Made by a program: the position numbers and the translations under genes. A model generated the notes under the pieces. The model worked only from the letters and a program-made list of their open reading frames with translations, made no database searches and was not told the origin of the DNA. From contig NZ_FSRL01000001.1 of the NCBI RefSeq assembly GCF_900142295.1, forward strand, positions 930,001 through 994,000: DNA of 64,000 nt, written 5' to 3'. Origin of the DNA: Vannielia litorea. GTDB lineage: Bacteria > Pseudomonadota > Alphaproteobacteria > Rhodobacterales > Rhodobacteraceae. Shown here piece after piece: positions 17,161 through 23,705 of the stretch (position 1 is the first letter of the stretch; each line of letters begins with the position of its first letter).

Positions 17161-17460
17161 ATGCCCAAGGTCACCCGGCTGGGAGATATCGGCTCCGGCC
17201 ACGGCTGCCACTTTCCGCCCTCTCCGGCGATCGGCGCCTCTCCCGATGTCTTTGCCGAGGGCAAGGCGGTTGTCCGCAAGGGCGACCCCTACGTGCCCCA
17301 CGCCTGCCCGAGCTGCCCCGCGCCGCCGCACCCGCGCAACCTCTCGGGCGGCTCCGGCTCGGTCTACGTCAACGGCAAGCCCGCAGGCCGGATCGGCGAT
17401 GCGATCTCCTGCGGCGGCGCCGCCGATGCCGGGGCGGCGCAGGTCTCCTTCGGGGATTGA
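17161..17460 (+). CDS. Orphan PAAR-domain protein
   Basis: 99 residues, essentially only a PAAR domain: MPKVTRLGDIGSGHGCHF, GKAVVRKGDPYVPHAC, then NGKPAGRIGDAISCGG. His and Cys residues in HGCHF, HACPSC and ISCGG are the likely zinc ligands. PAAR proteins sharpen the tip of type VI secretion spikes and related contractile particles, or carry an effector. No vgrG, hcp, tube, sheath or effector gene is visible within 46 kb downstream or 17 kb upstream. It begins 55 bp after ackA in the same direction. The spike it would cap must be encoded elsewhere, or it is a remnant. Confidence 0.9.
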   Translation: MPKVTRLGDIGSGHGCHFPPSPAIGASPDVFAEGKAVVRKGDPYVPHACPSCPAPPHPRNLSGGSGSVYVNGKPAGRIGDAISCGGAADAGAAQVSFGD

Positions 17461-17579
17461 GCCCGCAGCCAGCGCACCCTTGCCGCGCCGCGAGCCGACC
17501 CGACCCGGCATGCGGCTTGCCAAGCACCCTCCTGGCCCCGGTCAGCCGCCAACCCGCACGGGCCTTGCGGCCGTTCCTG

Positions 17580-18257
17580 TCACCCTGCGGCTCTGATGGC
17601 CTCGCGCAACTCGGCATGAAGGATCCAGTTTCCCGGTTTGTCGCCCTTCCGTTGCTCGCCCCGGTAACCCATGAAGGTCGTCCCGTCCTGGTCGCTGGTC
17701 ACATCCTCCGATGATGTCTCGACAGACAGGTAGCTGGCGATCAACAGCCCGGCCGACGCGAAGGCGCGCACCGCCGACGCGATGGATTGGTACCCGGCCG
17801 CCTTGGCCAGGCGCATCTCCGACAATCCGCCGTCATCGGCCACGGCCAGCGCCGCCAGCATGGCCCGCTGCGGGCGCGACAGCGCGACCTGGGCCACCGC
17901 TTCGGCATATTCCTCGATGCTCGGCACCGTGATGCCCGTGGCCCGGTCCATGCGCCGGTCTCCGGTTCTGCGAACTTCCCTCGCGTCGATGACTTCGTGC
18001 AGGGCGGCGATCGCGGCTTCCTCCGTCGCGCCTCGCGCCTCGGCGATCAGCCCGCGGGCGTTGGTCGGCGGTTTCGGGAAGGCACGGGCGACATATTCCC
18101 CCGAGAGGCGGCCGGACTTGATCTGATAGCGGCCGTGTTCTCCCAGCTGAACCGCTGCCGGAGTATCCGACGGCCGTTCCACGACTTTCTTTTTCTTCTT
18201 GTCCTTGAAGAGGTCGCGACCGGTGGCCGTTCGACCTTCCATGCTGAAACGCGTCAT
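17580..18257 (-). CDS. Unrecognised protein with a possible winged-helix segment
   Basis: 225 residues from the ATG at 18257, preceded by CGGAGAAAGCTCTC; a second ATG lies at 18242. The N terminus is polar with a run of five lysines (KDKKKKKVVE). A region about 75-110 is helical and alanine-rich. Residues about 135-180 (RPQRAMLAALAVADDGGLSE ... RLAKAAGYQ) resemble the small helix-turn-helix element often attached to HNH nucleases, but no nuclease motif is present. I do not recognise the full protein. It faces the PAAR gene convergently. DNA or RNA binding is a guess. Confidence 0.65.
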   Translation of the reverse strand: MTRFSMEGRTATGRDLFKDKKKKKVVERPSDTPAAVQLGEHGRYQIKSGRLSGEYVARAFPKPPTNARGLIAEARGATEEAAIAALHEVIDAREVRRTGDRRMDRATGITVPSIEEYAEAVAQVALSRPQRAMLAALAVADDGGLSEMRLAKAAGYQSIASAVRAFASAGLLIASYLSVETSSEDVTSDQDGTTFMGYRGEQRKGDKPGNWILHAELREAIRAAG

Positions 18258-18306
18258 GAGAGCTTTCTCCGAAGATGGGTGTTGGCAGGAACGCGGCGGG
18301 GCTGGA

Positions 18307-18786
18307 TCACGCGGGCAACCGCCCGGCGTCCGCGACCGTCTCACGCCTCTGGTCGCCGTGACTGCGCCTGTCGAGGGAATGGGCGGCAGCATGAACGATC
18401 GCGTGGGTCTCTCGCCGCAGGGCAGGGGGCGCCAGGGCCAGGGTGCCGGCGGCACACGCGAGCCAGATGCGCAGGGGGCTGCCGCGATGAAACGATCCCT
18501 GGCCGCCACCGGGCCGGATCGTGCAAAGGCGCAGGACGCAGGCCGTAGTGCACAGGGCGAGCAGTATCGTCAGCGCCGTGCTTTCCCACAGCACCCACCG
18601 GGCAAATGCCCAGGCCGCGCAAGGCGGCGCAAGCGTGACGATCAGGGTCTGGAGGCTCCGCGCCGGATCGGCGGCACGGGAACAGGTCGGAACAGGCAAC
18701 CAATGACGGCGATCGACCGGAACTCCGGTGCGGAACTGGTCATCGGTCGCAGTGCCCGGGCGCTCGCTGGGGAGCGCCCGGGCCAC
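18307..18786 (-). CDS. Possible small membrane protein, faintly Pmp3/UPF0057-like (weak)
   Basis: An open frame of 159 codons just downstream of the cold-shock gene on the same strand, starting at a GTG at 18786; no convincing SD was found, and the true start may lie further in. Its middle has three hydrophobic stretches: TLIVTLAPPCAAWAFARW, STALTILLALCTTACVLRLC and IWLACAAGTLALAPP. The first two resemble in spacing the two helices of Pmp3/UPF0057 stress proteins (LPP in helix 1, LTxLL in helix 2), but the Pmp3 C-terminal motif is absent. The opposite strand also has a long frame of low-complexity composition. Coding status is uncertain. Confidence 0.35.
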   Translation of the reverse strand: MARALPSERPGTATDDQFRTGVPVDRRHWLPVPTCSRAADPARSLQTLIVTLAPPCAAWAFARWVLWESTALTILLALCTTACVLRLCTIRPGGGQGSFHRGSPLRIWLACAAGTLALAPPALRRETHAIVHAAAHSLDRRSHGDQRRETVADAGRLPA

Positions 18787-18790
18787 GCGA

Positions 18791-18997
18791 TCACGCCAGC
18801 GCGAGATTGGTCGCGCTCTCGCGGCCGTCGCGGCCGGTCTCGACGTCGAAGGTCACCTTCTGAGCGTCGGCAAGGCCGGTCAGGCCAGCGCGCTCAACGG
18901 CGGAGATGTGCACGAACACGTCCTTGCCGCCGGTCTCGGTTTCGATGAAGCCGAAGCCTTTTTGGGAATTGAAAAATTTCACGGTGCCTTTGGCCAT
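18791..18997 (-). CDS. cspA: CspA-family cold-shock protein
   Basis: 68 residues, one cold-shock domain: MAKGTVKFFNSQKGFGFIE contains RNP1 (KGFGFI) and DVFVHIS is RNP2. These proteins bind single-stranded nucleic acid and act as RNA chaperones. An SD (CAGGAGACACGGAT) precedes the ATG. A gene-free leader-sized region lies upstream (18998 onward), as in cold-shock genes with long 5' leaders, but I could not define its promoter. The paralogue number cannot be judged from this window. Confidence 0.97.
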   Translation of the reverse strand: MAKGTVKFFNSQKGFGFIETETGGKDVFVHISAVERAGLTGLADAQKVTFDVETGRDGRESATNLALA

Positions 18998-19596
18998 ATC
19001 CGTGTCTCCTGTTCAGGTGCTGCCCGCAGGATGCGGCAGCCCGGCAAAGTCAGACTGAGAGAACGACTGAAGCCGGATGAACGGAAGCAGAGGGTCGCAG
19101 AGAATAACGTCAGCGCGCCCTACATGTGCTTTTTGCGCCCGATATACAAGGCTTATCACGTCGCGCCGCCAGATTCCTCGGTCGGCAGCCGCTGCCGAGG
19201 GCACGTCATTGACAAGCCTCCGGCCGGTCCCCATATGTATAGGGCGTTATCGCTCTGCCGCGTGAGCAGGCGGATGGACTTGTCCGCCCCCGGCCGTGAC
19301 GCACCGTTTTCCCACATCACGAAGGGGAGACGCCACCCAGGGCGGCTTCTGGCACAATGCGGTGCGGGAGTGATCGGCCAGGATGCACCCCGACCGACCG
19401 CGCCTTCGTGCCCGTTTGCGTCCCGCTGATCGCCGCGCCGTGACGGCAGCCATGAGGGCCCAGGCCACGCCCGGCCCCTGTCTGCGGTGCGCCGCGCGAG
19501 CCACGCCGAAAAGACCGCGCTGAACCGGCAGCGGACTGCGACCCGGACAAGACGCTCTTACAGCGACGCGGCGCTTTCTCCGCAGGAGGATCCTTC
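18998..19596. other. Gene-poor stretch between cspA and the cysteine-repeat cluster
   Basis: About 600 bp with visibly lower GC around 19090-19260. I see no credible gene; the short frames here have no SD and odd composition. It probably holds the 5' leader of cspA (leftward) and the promoter region of the rightward cluster, including the promoter listed at 19209. Confidence 0.5.
19209..19239 (+). promoter_or_regulatory. Predicted sigma-70-type promoter for the rightward cluster
   Basis: TTGACA at 19209-19214 is a perfect -35 hexamer. An AT-rich stretch CATATGTATAG 17-19 bp downstream could serve as the -10. If used, the transcript would have a leader of about 350 bases before the first small gene at 19597. 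Confidence 0.35.
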
Positions 19597-19734
19597 ATGA
19601 ACTCTCCCGACTGGCGCACGCCTGGCCTCTCCGCCACCAGACCTCCCGACCGCGGCACTGCGCAGGCCTGCCTGGCCTCGCGCGACGCGGAGGCAGCGCC
19701 GGACCGCCCCGAAACCGCGGCGGACGCGGGATGA
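19597..19734 (+). CDS. 45-residue leader-type small protein coupled to the cysteine-repeat gene
   Basis: The ATG at 19597 is preceded by CGCAGGAGGATCCTTC, one of the strongest SD sequences in the window. The frame (MNSPDWRTPGLSATRPPDRG and so on) ends in an ATGA overlap with the start of the exported repeat protein at 19731. The product is polar, Ala/Pro/Arg-rich, has one cysteine and no membrane segment, and matches no family I know. The SD and overlap argue that it is translated, possibly mainly to couple translation of the next gene, which has no SD of its own. Confidence 0.5.
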   Translation: MNSPDWRTPGLSATRPPDRGTAQACLASRDAEAAPDRPETAADAG

Positions 19735-20537
19735 GCGCGCCCCTCGCAGCAACCGAGCCGAGATCGCGGCAGCAACACCTGGCTTGGGTCATGCTGGCCA
19801 CGGTCGGGCTGATCGCTTTCCTGGCGCTGCCGGTCCTCGCCCAGGATGGCACAGGCGTCGTCCCCGAGAACGCGGAGGCGCGCAGCTATGGCGGCGGCTG
19901 GGACTGTGCCCTCGGCTACCGGGTGAGCGGTGCAGCCTGCCTTGCCGTCGACGTGCCCGAAAACGCCCATGCCACGGGGCAATCCTATGGGGCAGGCTGG
20001 GCGTGCAATCGCGGATATGAAGAGGCCGGCGCCGCCTGCAAGGCGATCCCCGTGCCCGAACACGCCTTTCTGCGGTCATCTGGCTACGACTGGCAATGCG
20101 ATCGTGGCTTCCGGCCGGACCGCGAATCCTGCGTCCCGATCGTCCTCCCCGAAAATGCCTATCTCTCGGAGGATTCCTCGGGCTCCGGCTGGGCCTGTGA
20201 ACGCGGTTTCACACCCTCGGCGGAGGCCTGCGTTCCGATTGTGGTTCCCGAGAACGGCTATCTCACCAATGCCGACTACGGCCCCAAATGGGCCTGCGAG
20301 CGGGGTTTCTTCGAGGCCGATGGCCGCTGCGATCCGGTTGCACTTCCCGCGCATGCCTATCTCGACCAGGAGTCCTACGGGCCCGGCTGGCGCTGCGAGC
20401 GGGGCTTTCAGGCCGTGAACGACAGCTGCATCCCCATCGACCTCCCGGCAAATGCCCATCTGGACCGGTCCGGTAACCGTTGGCGCTGCGACCCCAGCTT
20501 TCAACTCGCGGATGGGGAGTGCCTCCTTGAACGATGA
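19731..20537 (+). CDS. Exported protein made of seven two-cysteine repeats
   Basis: 268 residues. A signal peptide (about 17-37, ending PVLA-QD) is followed by seven repeats of 30-33 residues that fill the rest. Each has the pattern P-x-(N/H)-(A/G), a Tyr/Gly turn, W-x-C, usually R-G-(Y/F), and a second Cys. Repeats start near P45, P76, P109, P140, P173, P206 and P239. The cysteine pairs are C59/C70, C92/C103, C123/C134, C156/C167, C189/C200, C222/C233 and C253/C264, always exactly 11 apart, so one disulfide per repeat is likely. I do not recognise a named family. Regular spacing suggests an elongated periplasmic or surface rod. It sits upstream of transglutaminase-like genes. Confidence 0.85.
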   Translation: MSAPLAATEPRSRQQHLAWVMLATVGLIAFLALPVLAQDGTGVVPENAEARSYGGGWDCALGYRVSGAACLAVDVPENAHATGQSYGAGWACNRGYEEAGAACKAIPVPEHAFLRSSGYDWQCDRGFRPDRESCVPIVLPENAYLSEDSSGSGWACERGFTPSAEACVPIVVPENGYLTNADYGPKWACERGFFEADGRCDPVALPAHAYLDQESYGPGWRCERGFQAVNDSCIPIDLPANAHLDRSGNRWRCDPSFQLADGECLLER

Positions 20538-20577
20538 TGCGCCACGATCGGACCCGAGCGACGCGCCTGGCCTCCGG

Positions 20578-21414
20578 ATGCGGATCGGATGCCGCCTGCG
20601 CTATCGCTTCACGCAGTCGACGCCCCTCATCGCCATGCTCAACGTGCACTACTCGCGCTTCGGCGATCTCGAGCGCGCGGATTACCTCGTGACCTCGCCA
20701 AGCGTGCCGCTCGAAAGCTACCGCGACGGCTTCGGAAACTGGTGCACGCGCCTCGTGGCCCCGGCCGGGGACTTCACCCTGTCCACCGACGGCATATTCC
20801 GGGACACCGGGCTGCCGGACCCGGTGGCGCCCGAGACCGGGCAGCAGGCGGTGCAGAACCTGCCCTTCGAGACGCTGGTCTACCTTCTGGGCAGTCGCTA
20901 CTGCGACACGGATCTGCTGTCGGAGGAGGCCTGGCGCCTGTTCGAGAACACGCCGCCCGGCTGGGCGCGGGTGCAGGCGATCTGCGACTATGTGCACACC
21001 ACCGTCGCATTCGACTACATGCAGGCCAGCGCGACGCGCACGGCATCCCAGACCCTGGCGGGCAGACAGGGTGTCTGCCGGGACTTCGCCCATCTCGCCA
21101 TCGCCTTTTGCCGATGCATGAACATCCCGGCCCGCTATTGCACCGGCTACCTGAGCGAATTCGGCCAGCCGGAGCCGCATCCGCCCGACGATTTCGCGGC
21201 CTGGATGGAGGTCTATCTGGACGGCCAATGGTGGGTCTTCGATCCGCGCAACAACGCGAGGCGCATGGGGCGGATCCTGATCGCCCGTGGCCGGGATGCG
21301 GCAGATGTGCCGCTGACCCAGGCATTCGGGCCGAGCACCCTGACGCAATTCGACGTGTGGACCGGGGATGCAAGGCACGAGCCCGCCGAGGCGTCCCCTG
21401 TTTCGCGCAATTGA
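20578..21414 (+). CDS. Transglutaminase-like cysteine protein (first)
   Basis: 278 residues from the ATG at 20578 (MRIGCRLRYRF), which matches how this family normally begins; the frame is open upstream, with an ATG at 20512 and a TTG at 20527 that has GGGGAG in front of it, so the start is uncertain. An N-terminal beta domain (about 1-120) is followed by the transglutaminase core: GRQGVCRDFAHLAIAF carries the catalytic Cys, AAWMEVYLDGQWWVFDPRNN the region where His is usual, and the Asp (FDPRNN). In this protein the expected His before the A-W-x-E-V stretch is not obvious (DDFAAWMEV). No signal peptide. Such proteins cleave or cross-link peptides. Confidence 0.82.
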   Translation: MRIGCRLRYRFTQSTPLIAMLNVHYSRFGDLERADYLVTSPSVPLESYRDGFGNWCTRLVAPAGDFTLSTDGIFRDTGLPDPVAPETGQQAVQNLPFETLVYLLGSRYCDTDLLSEEAWRLFENTPPGWARVQAICDYVHTTVAFDYMQASATRTASQTLAGRQGVCRDFAHLAIAFCRCMNIPARYCTGYLSEFGQPEPHPPDDFAAWMEVYLDGQWWVFDPRNNARRMGRILIARGRDAADVPLTQAFGPSTLTQFDVWTGDARHEPAEASPVSRN

Positions 21415-21532
21415 TCGGCGGGCACCCCTTGCCCCGGGGATCCGATCGTTCCTCGGCGCACCGCCTTGCCCGCCGCTCGGGCGGTGGCCCCCCCGCCGCA
21501 TCCCATGCCGCCGATCTGCCCGGAGGTCCCCA

Positions 21533-22024
21533 ATGACCGCTTCGATCAAGACGACCGCCGTGTTCCTGCGCCCGTTCCAGCTTCCGAGCTTCAACGAGAC
21601 CCTTCCGCCAGGCGAATACGAGATCGAGACCCGGCTTCCGGAGCCCCTGGATCGGATTGATCCGGGCACATGGACAACCTCCGTGCTCGTCCGGTTGCAG
21701 CCGCGGTCCACGCACCCCAGGCTTGCCCGAACGCTCACCGTGCCGCTCGCCGACCTGGAGCACGCGGTGGCCAGGGACAAGCTGACCGGCAAGGCCCTGG
21801 CCGATTTCTTCCTCGAGGAGATGCTGACCGACCCGATGACCCGCCTCGTCATGCTGGCAGACGGCGTGGCCGAGTCGGACCTCCGCGATCTTTATACCCT
21901 CCGCTCGGACAGAGGGCCCTCAGGCCGCCCCGACCCGTCACGGTCCAAGGGCCCCGGCGGCGGCACGACGGCCCGCGATTCCGGCCCATCGCCCGGCGCG
22001 GCGCGCCCGGGGACCGGGGAATGA
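21533..22024 (+). CDS. Unrecognised soluble protein in the transglutaminase cluster
   Basis: 163 residues from the ATG at 21533, preceded by CCCGGAGGTCCCCA. The first 125 residues look folded (FLRPFQLPSFNETLPPGEYE, then a helical half with LADFFLEEMLTDPMTRLVML); the last about 35 are Gly/Pro/Arg/Ser-rich and disordered. No signal, membrane helix or cysteine. I recognise no family. It is followed without a gap by a 15-codon frame that bridges to the next gene. Confidence 0.7.
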   Translation: MTASIKTTAVFLRPFQLPSFNETLPPGEYEIETRLPEPLDRIDPGTWTTSVLVRLQPRSTHPRLARTLTVPLADLEHAVARDKLTGKALADFFLEEMLTDPMTRLVMLADGVAESDLRDLYTLRSDRGPSGRPDPSRSKGPGGGTTARDSGPSPGAARPGTGE

Positions 22025-22068
22025 ACCGCCTGTCGCGGCAGGTCGCGCGCGCCAAGGCGCCGCAATGA
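22021..22068 (+). CDS. 15-codon micro-ORF bridging two genes by ATGA overlaps
   Basis: ATG at 22021 lies within the stop of the preceding gene (ATGA), and its own stop is within the start of the next gene at 22065 (ATGA again). The peptide would be MNRLSRQVARAKAPQ, basic. GGGGACCGGGGA lies just upstream. It may exist only to carry ribosomes from one gene to the next. Confidence 0.35.
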   Translation: MNRLSRQVARAKAPQ

Positions 22069-22352
22069 CCGATGACCCGATCGACCTGGACAAACGCAGG
22101 TCTGCCACCGCACAGCGGGAGGCCGCCAGCAGGCGGCGCCCCGCGCCGGGCCAACCCTCCGCGCAGCCCGATGCGCTCGACGCTGCGATGCTGGCGGAGC
22201 CCGCCCGAAGCTGGATCGAGGTCATGGAGAAGTGGCGCTTTCTGCTCGATCGTTACGCCGCAACGCCGGGGGCCGACACGCGCGTGCAGACCCTCGTCCG
22301 CCGCGCCCTGGGCGACCTGGACCGATTGAGAAAACGTGAGGAGCGAAAATGA
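22065..22352 (+). CDS. Small helical protein of unknown function
   Basis: 95 residues, starting MTDDPIDLDKRRSATAQREA. Highly charged, with no cysteine, no signal and no membrane helix. The second half (ARSWIEVMEKWRFLLDRYAA, then VQTLVRRALGDLDRLRKREE) is predicted helical and amphipathic, possibly a protein-binding bundle. It overlaps the next gene by ATGA at 22349 and has no clear SD of its own, so it is probably translated by coupling. I recognise no family. Confidence 0.6.
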   Translation: MTDDPIDLDKRRSATAQREAASRRRPAPGQPSAQPDALDAAMLAEPARSWIEVMEKWRFLLDRYAATPGADTRVQTLVRRALGDLDRLRKREERK

Positions 22353-22564
22353 CGACCCGATCTTCGAGCCCCGACCTCGGAACCAGCAAGGCCACCTCCG
22401 ACATCGCCGCCGAACGGCTCTGCCTGCGATGCAGGTCGGTCTTCTGGAGCGAAGGGTTCGGCGAGCGGATTTGTCCCCGGTGCAAGGGGTCGGCCGTCTG
22501 GCGCTCTGCTGTCTCCGAGGGCGGCGGACAGGGCCGGCGCAGCTCCGGCAGACGGCCGGGATAG
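22349..22564 (+). CDS. Small zinc-ribbon protein
   Basis: 71 residues with two CxxC knuckles, CLRC (about 25-28) and CPRC (about 42-45), separated by 13 residues. This is a typical rubredoxin-like zinc ribbon. The rest is polar and Ser/Gly/Arg-rich. ATGA overlap with the preceding gene; the second transglutaminase-like gene begins 8 bp after its stop. GTGAGGAGCGAAA supplies a good SD. Its role is unknown; such ribbons often mediate nucleic acid or protein contacts. Confidence 0.7.
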   Translation: MTTRSSSPDLGTSKATSDIAAERLCLRCRSVFWSEGFGERICPRCKGSAVWRSAVSEGGGQGRRSSGRRPG

Positions 22565-22572
22565 GCGCACCG

Positions 22573-23439
22573 ATGCCAGCCGTCACGATCACGCATGCGA
22601 CCCGCTATCGCTACCGGACCGAGGTGCCGCTCGGGCCGCACAGGCTGATGCTGCGCCCCCGAGAAACCCGCGATCTCAGCCTGGCCTCCTTCGACCTCGA
22701 GATCACGCCCAAGGCCCGCATCGACTGGTCGCATGACGTCGCCGGCAACGCCATCGCGACGGCCCAGTTCGACACCGCGTCAGAGATCCTCTCGATCCGG
22801 TCGCAGACGCGGGTCGAGCTGCGCGCTCCGGTCTGGCCGGTCTTTCCGATCTCGGCTGCCGCGGCCTCCTTTCCCTTCGCCTACGCCCCCGACGACGCAA
22901 CCGATCTGGCCGCCCTGGCCACGCCGCAATATGCCGACGCCACGGGGCGGCTGTCGGACTGGGCCGAAGGGTTCGTCATGGCCCGGCCCACGGATACGCT
23001 GTCTCTTCTGACCGACATCAGCAACGGCGTCTCGGCGCAGCTGTCCTACCAGAGCCGGGAGACGGAGGGCACACAGGGACCATTGGAAACCCTCGACAGG
23101 GGATGGGGCTCCTGCCGCGACTTCGCGGTTCTGTTCGCCGAGGCCGTCCGGACGCTCGGCTTCGGGGCGAGGCTGGTCTCAGGCTACCTCTACGATCCGT
23201 CCGGAGATCGGCTTGGCTCTGCGGAGGGCGGATCGACCCATGCCTGGGTCGAGGTCTTCGTTCCCGGCGCAGGCTGGATTTCCTTCGACCCGACCAACCG
23301 GTCGGTCGGCTCCGCCAATCTCGTTCCGGTCGCCGTGGCACGAAACATCGAGCAGGTCGCGCCGGTCACGGGCAGCTTTCTCGGCCACTCCGCCGACGTG
23401 GTGTCGATGGATGTGCAGGTGGATGTGCACGACAGCTGA
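22573..23439 (+). CDS. Transglutaminase-like protein with N-terminal Bact_transglu_N-type domain (second)
   Basis: 288 residues. The N-terminal half begins TITHATRYRYRTEVPLGPH, the usual start of the bacterial transglutaminase N-terminal domain. The core has GWGSCRDFAVLFAEAVRTLG (catalytic Cys), STHAWVEVFVPGAGW (catalytic His) and FDPTNRSVG (catalytic Asp), so the Cys-His-Asp triad is complete. No signal peptide. It differs clearly from the first copy at 20578, so the cluster holds two distinct subfamilies. The alpha-E and ATP-grasp genes that often accompany this family are absent from the window. Peptidase or cross-linking activity is known for the fold; the substrate is unknown. Confidence 0.88.
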   Translation: MPAVTITHATRYRYRTEVPLGPHRLMLRPRETRDLSLASFDLEITPKARIDWSHDVAGNAIATAQFDTASEILSIRSQTRVELRAPVWPVFPISAAAASFPFAYAPDDATDLAALATPQYADATGRLSDWAEGFVMARPTDTLSLLTDISNGVSAQLSYQSRETEGTQGPLETLDRGWGSCRDFAVLFAEAVRTLGFGARLVSGYLYDPSGDRLGSAEGGSTHAWVEVFVPGAGWISFDPTNRSVGSANLVPVAVARNIEQVAPVTGSFLGHSADVVSMDVQVDVHDS

Positions 23440-23705
23440 CGGCCGGTGGCGCGACGGGCCCGGACGAGGTGCCGAGGCCGCGCACAGCAGCCGCGCCATC
23501 GGCCAACCGAGATGGCTTGCCCATCGTCGCCCCACAAGGTGGGGGGCTGACGTCACGCCGCAGAGTCAGCCGCAACCGGATCGGCAGGCATAAAGCCCAG
23601 GTCGCAACAGACGTGCGCTCTCGCATGGCAACAGGTCCGGATGGGCGGGAAACCGACAGCAACCATGCTCTGGCGAGATCGCCCGCGTTGCGGTAAACCA
23701 CCGCC

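Noticed and set aside
19013..19504. Two short minus-strand frames (73 and 85 codons) upstream of cspA
   Set aside because: No SD, no recognisable pattern, and the zone is probably the cspA leader and promoter region.
17461..23705. Genomic island integrated at the 5' end of dusA
   Set aside because: The content looks accessory and dusA is a known integration site, but no integrase and no duplicated dusA end could be found by eye; kept only as a possibility.
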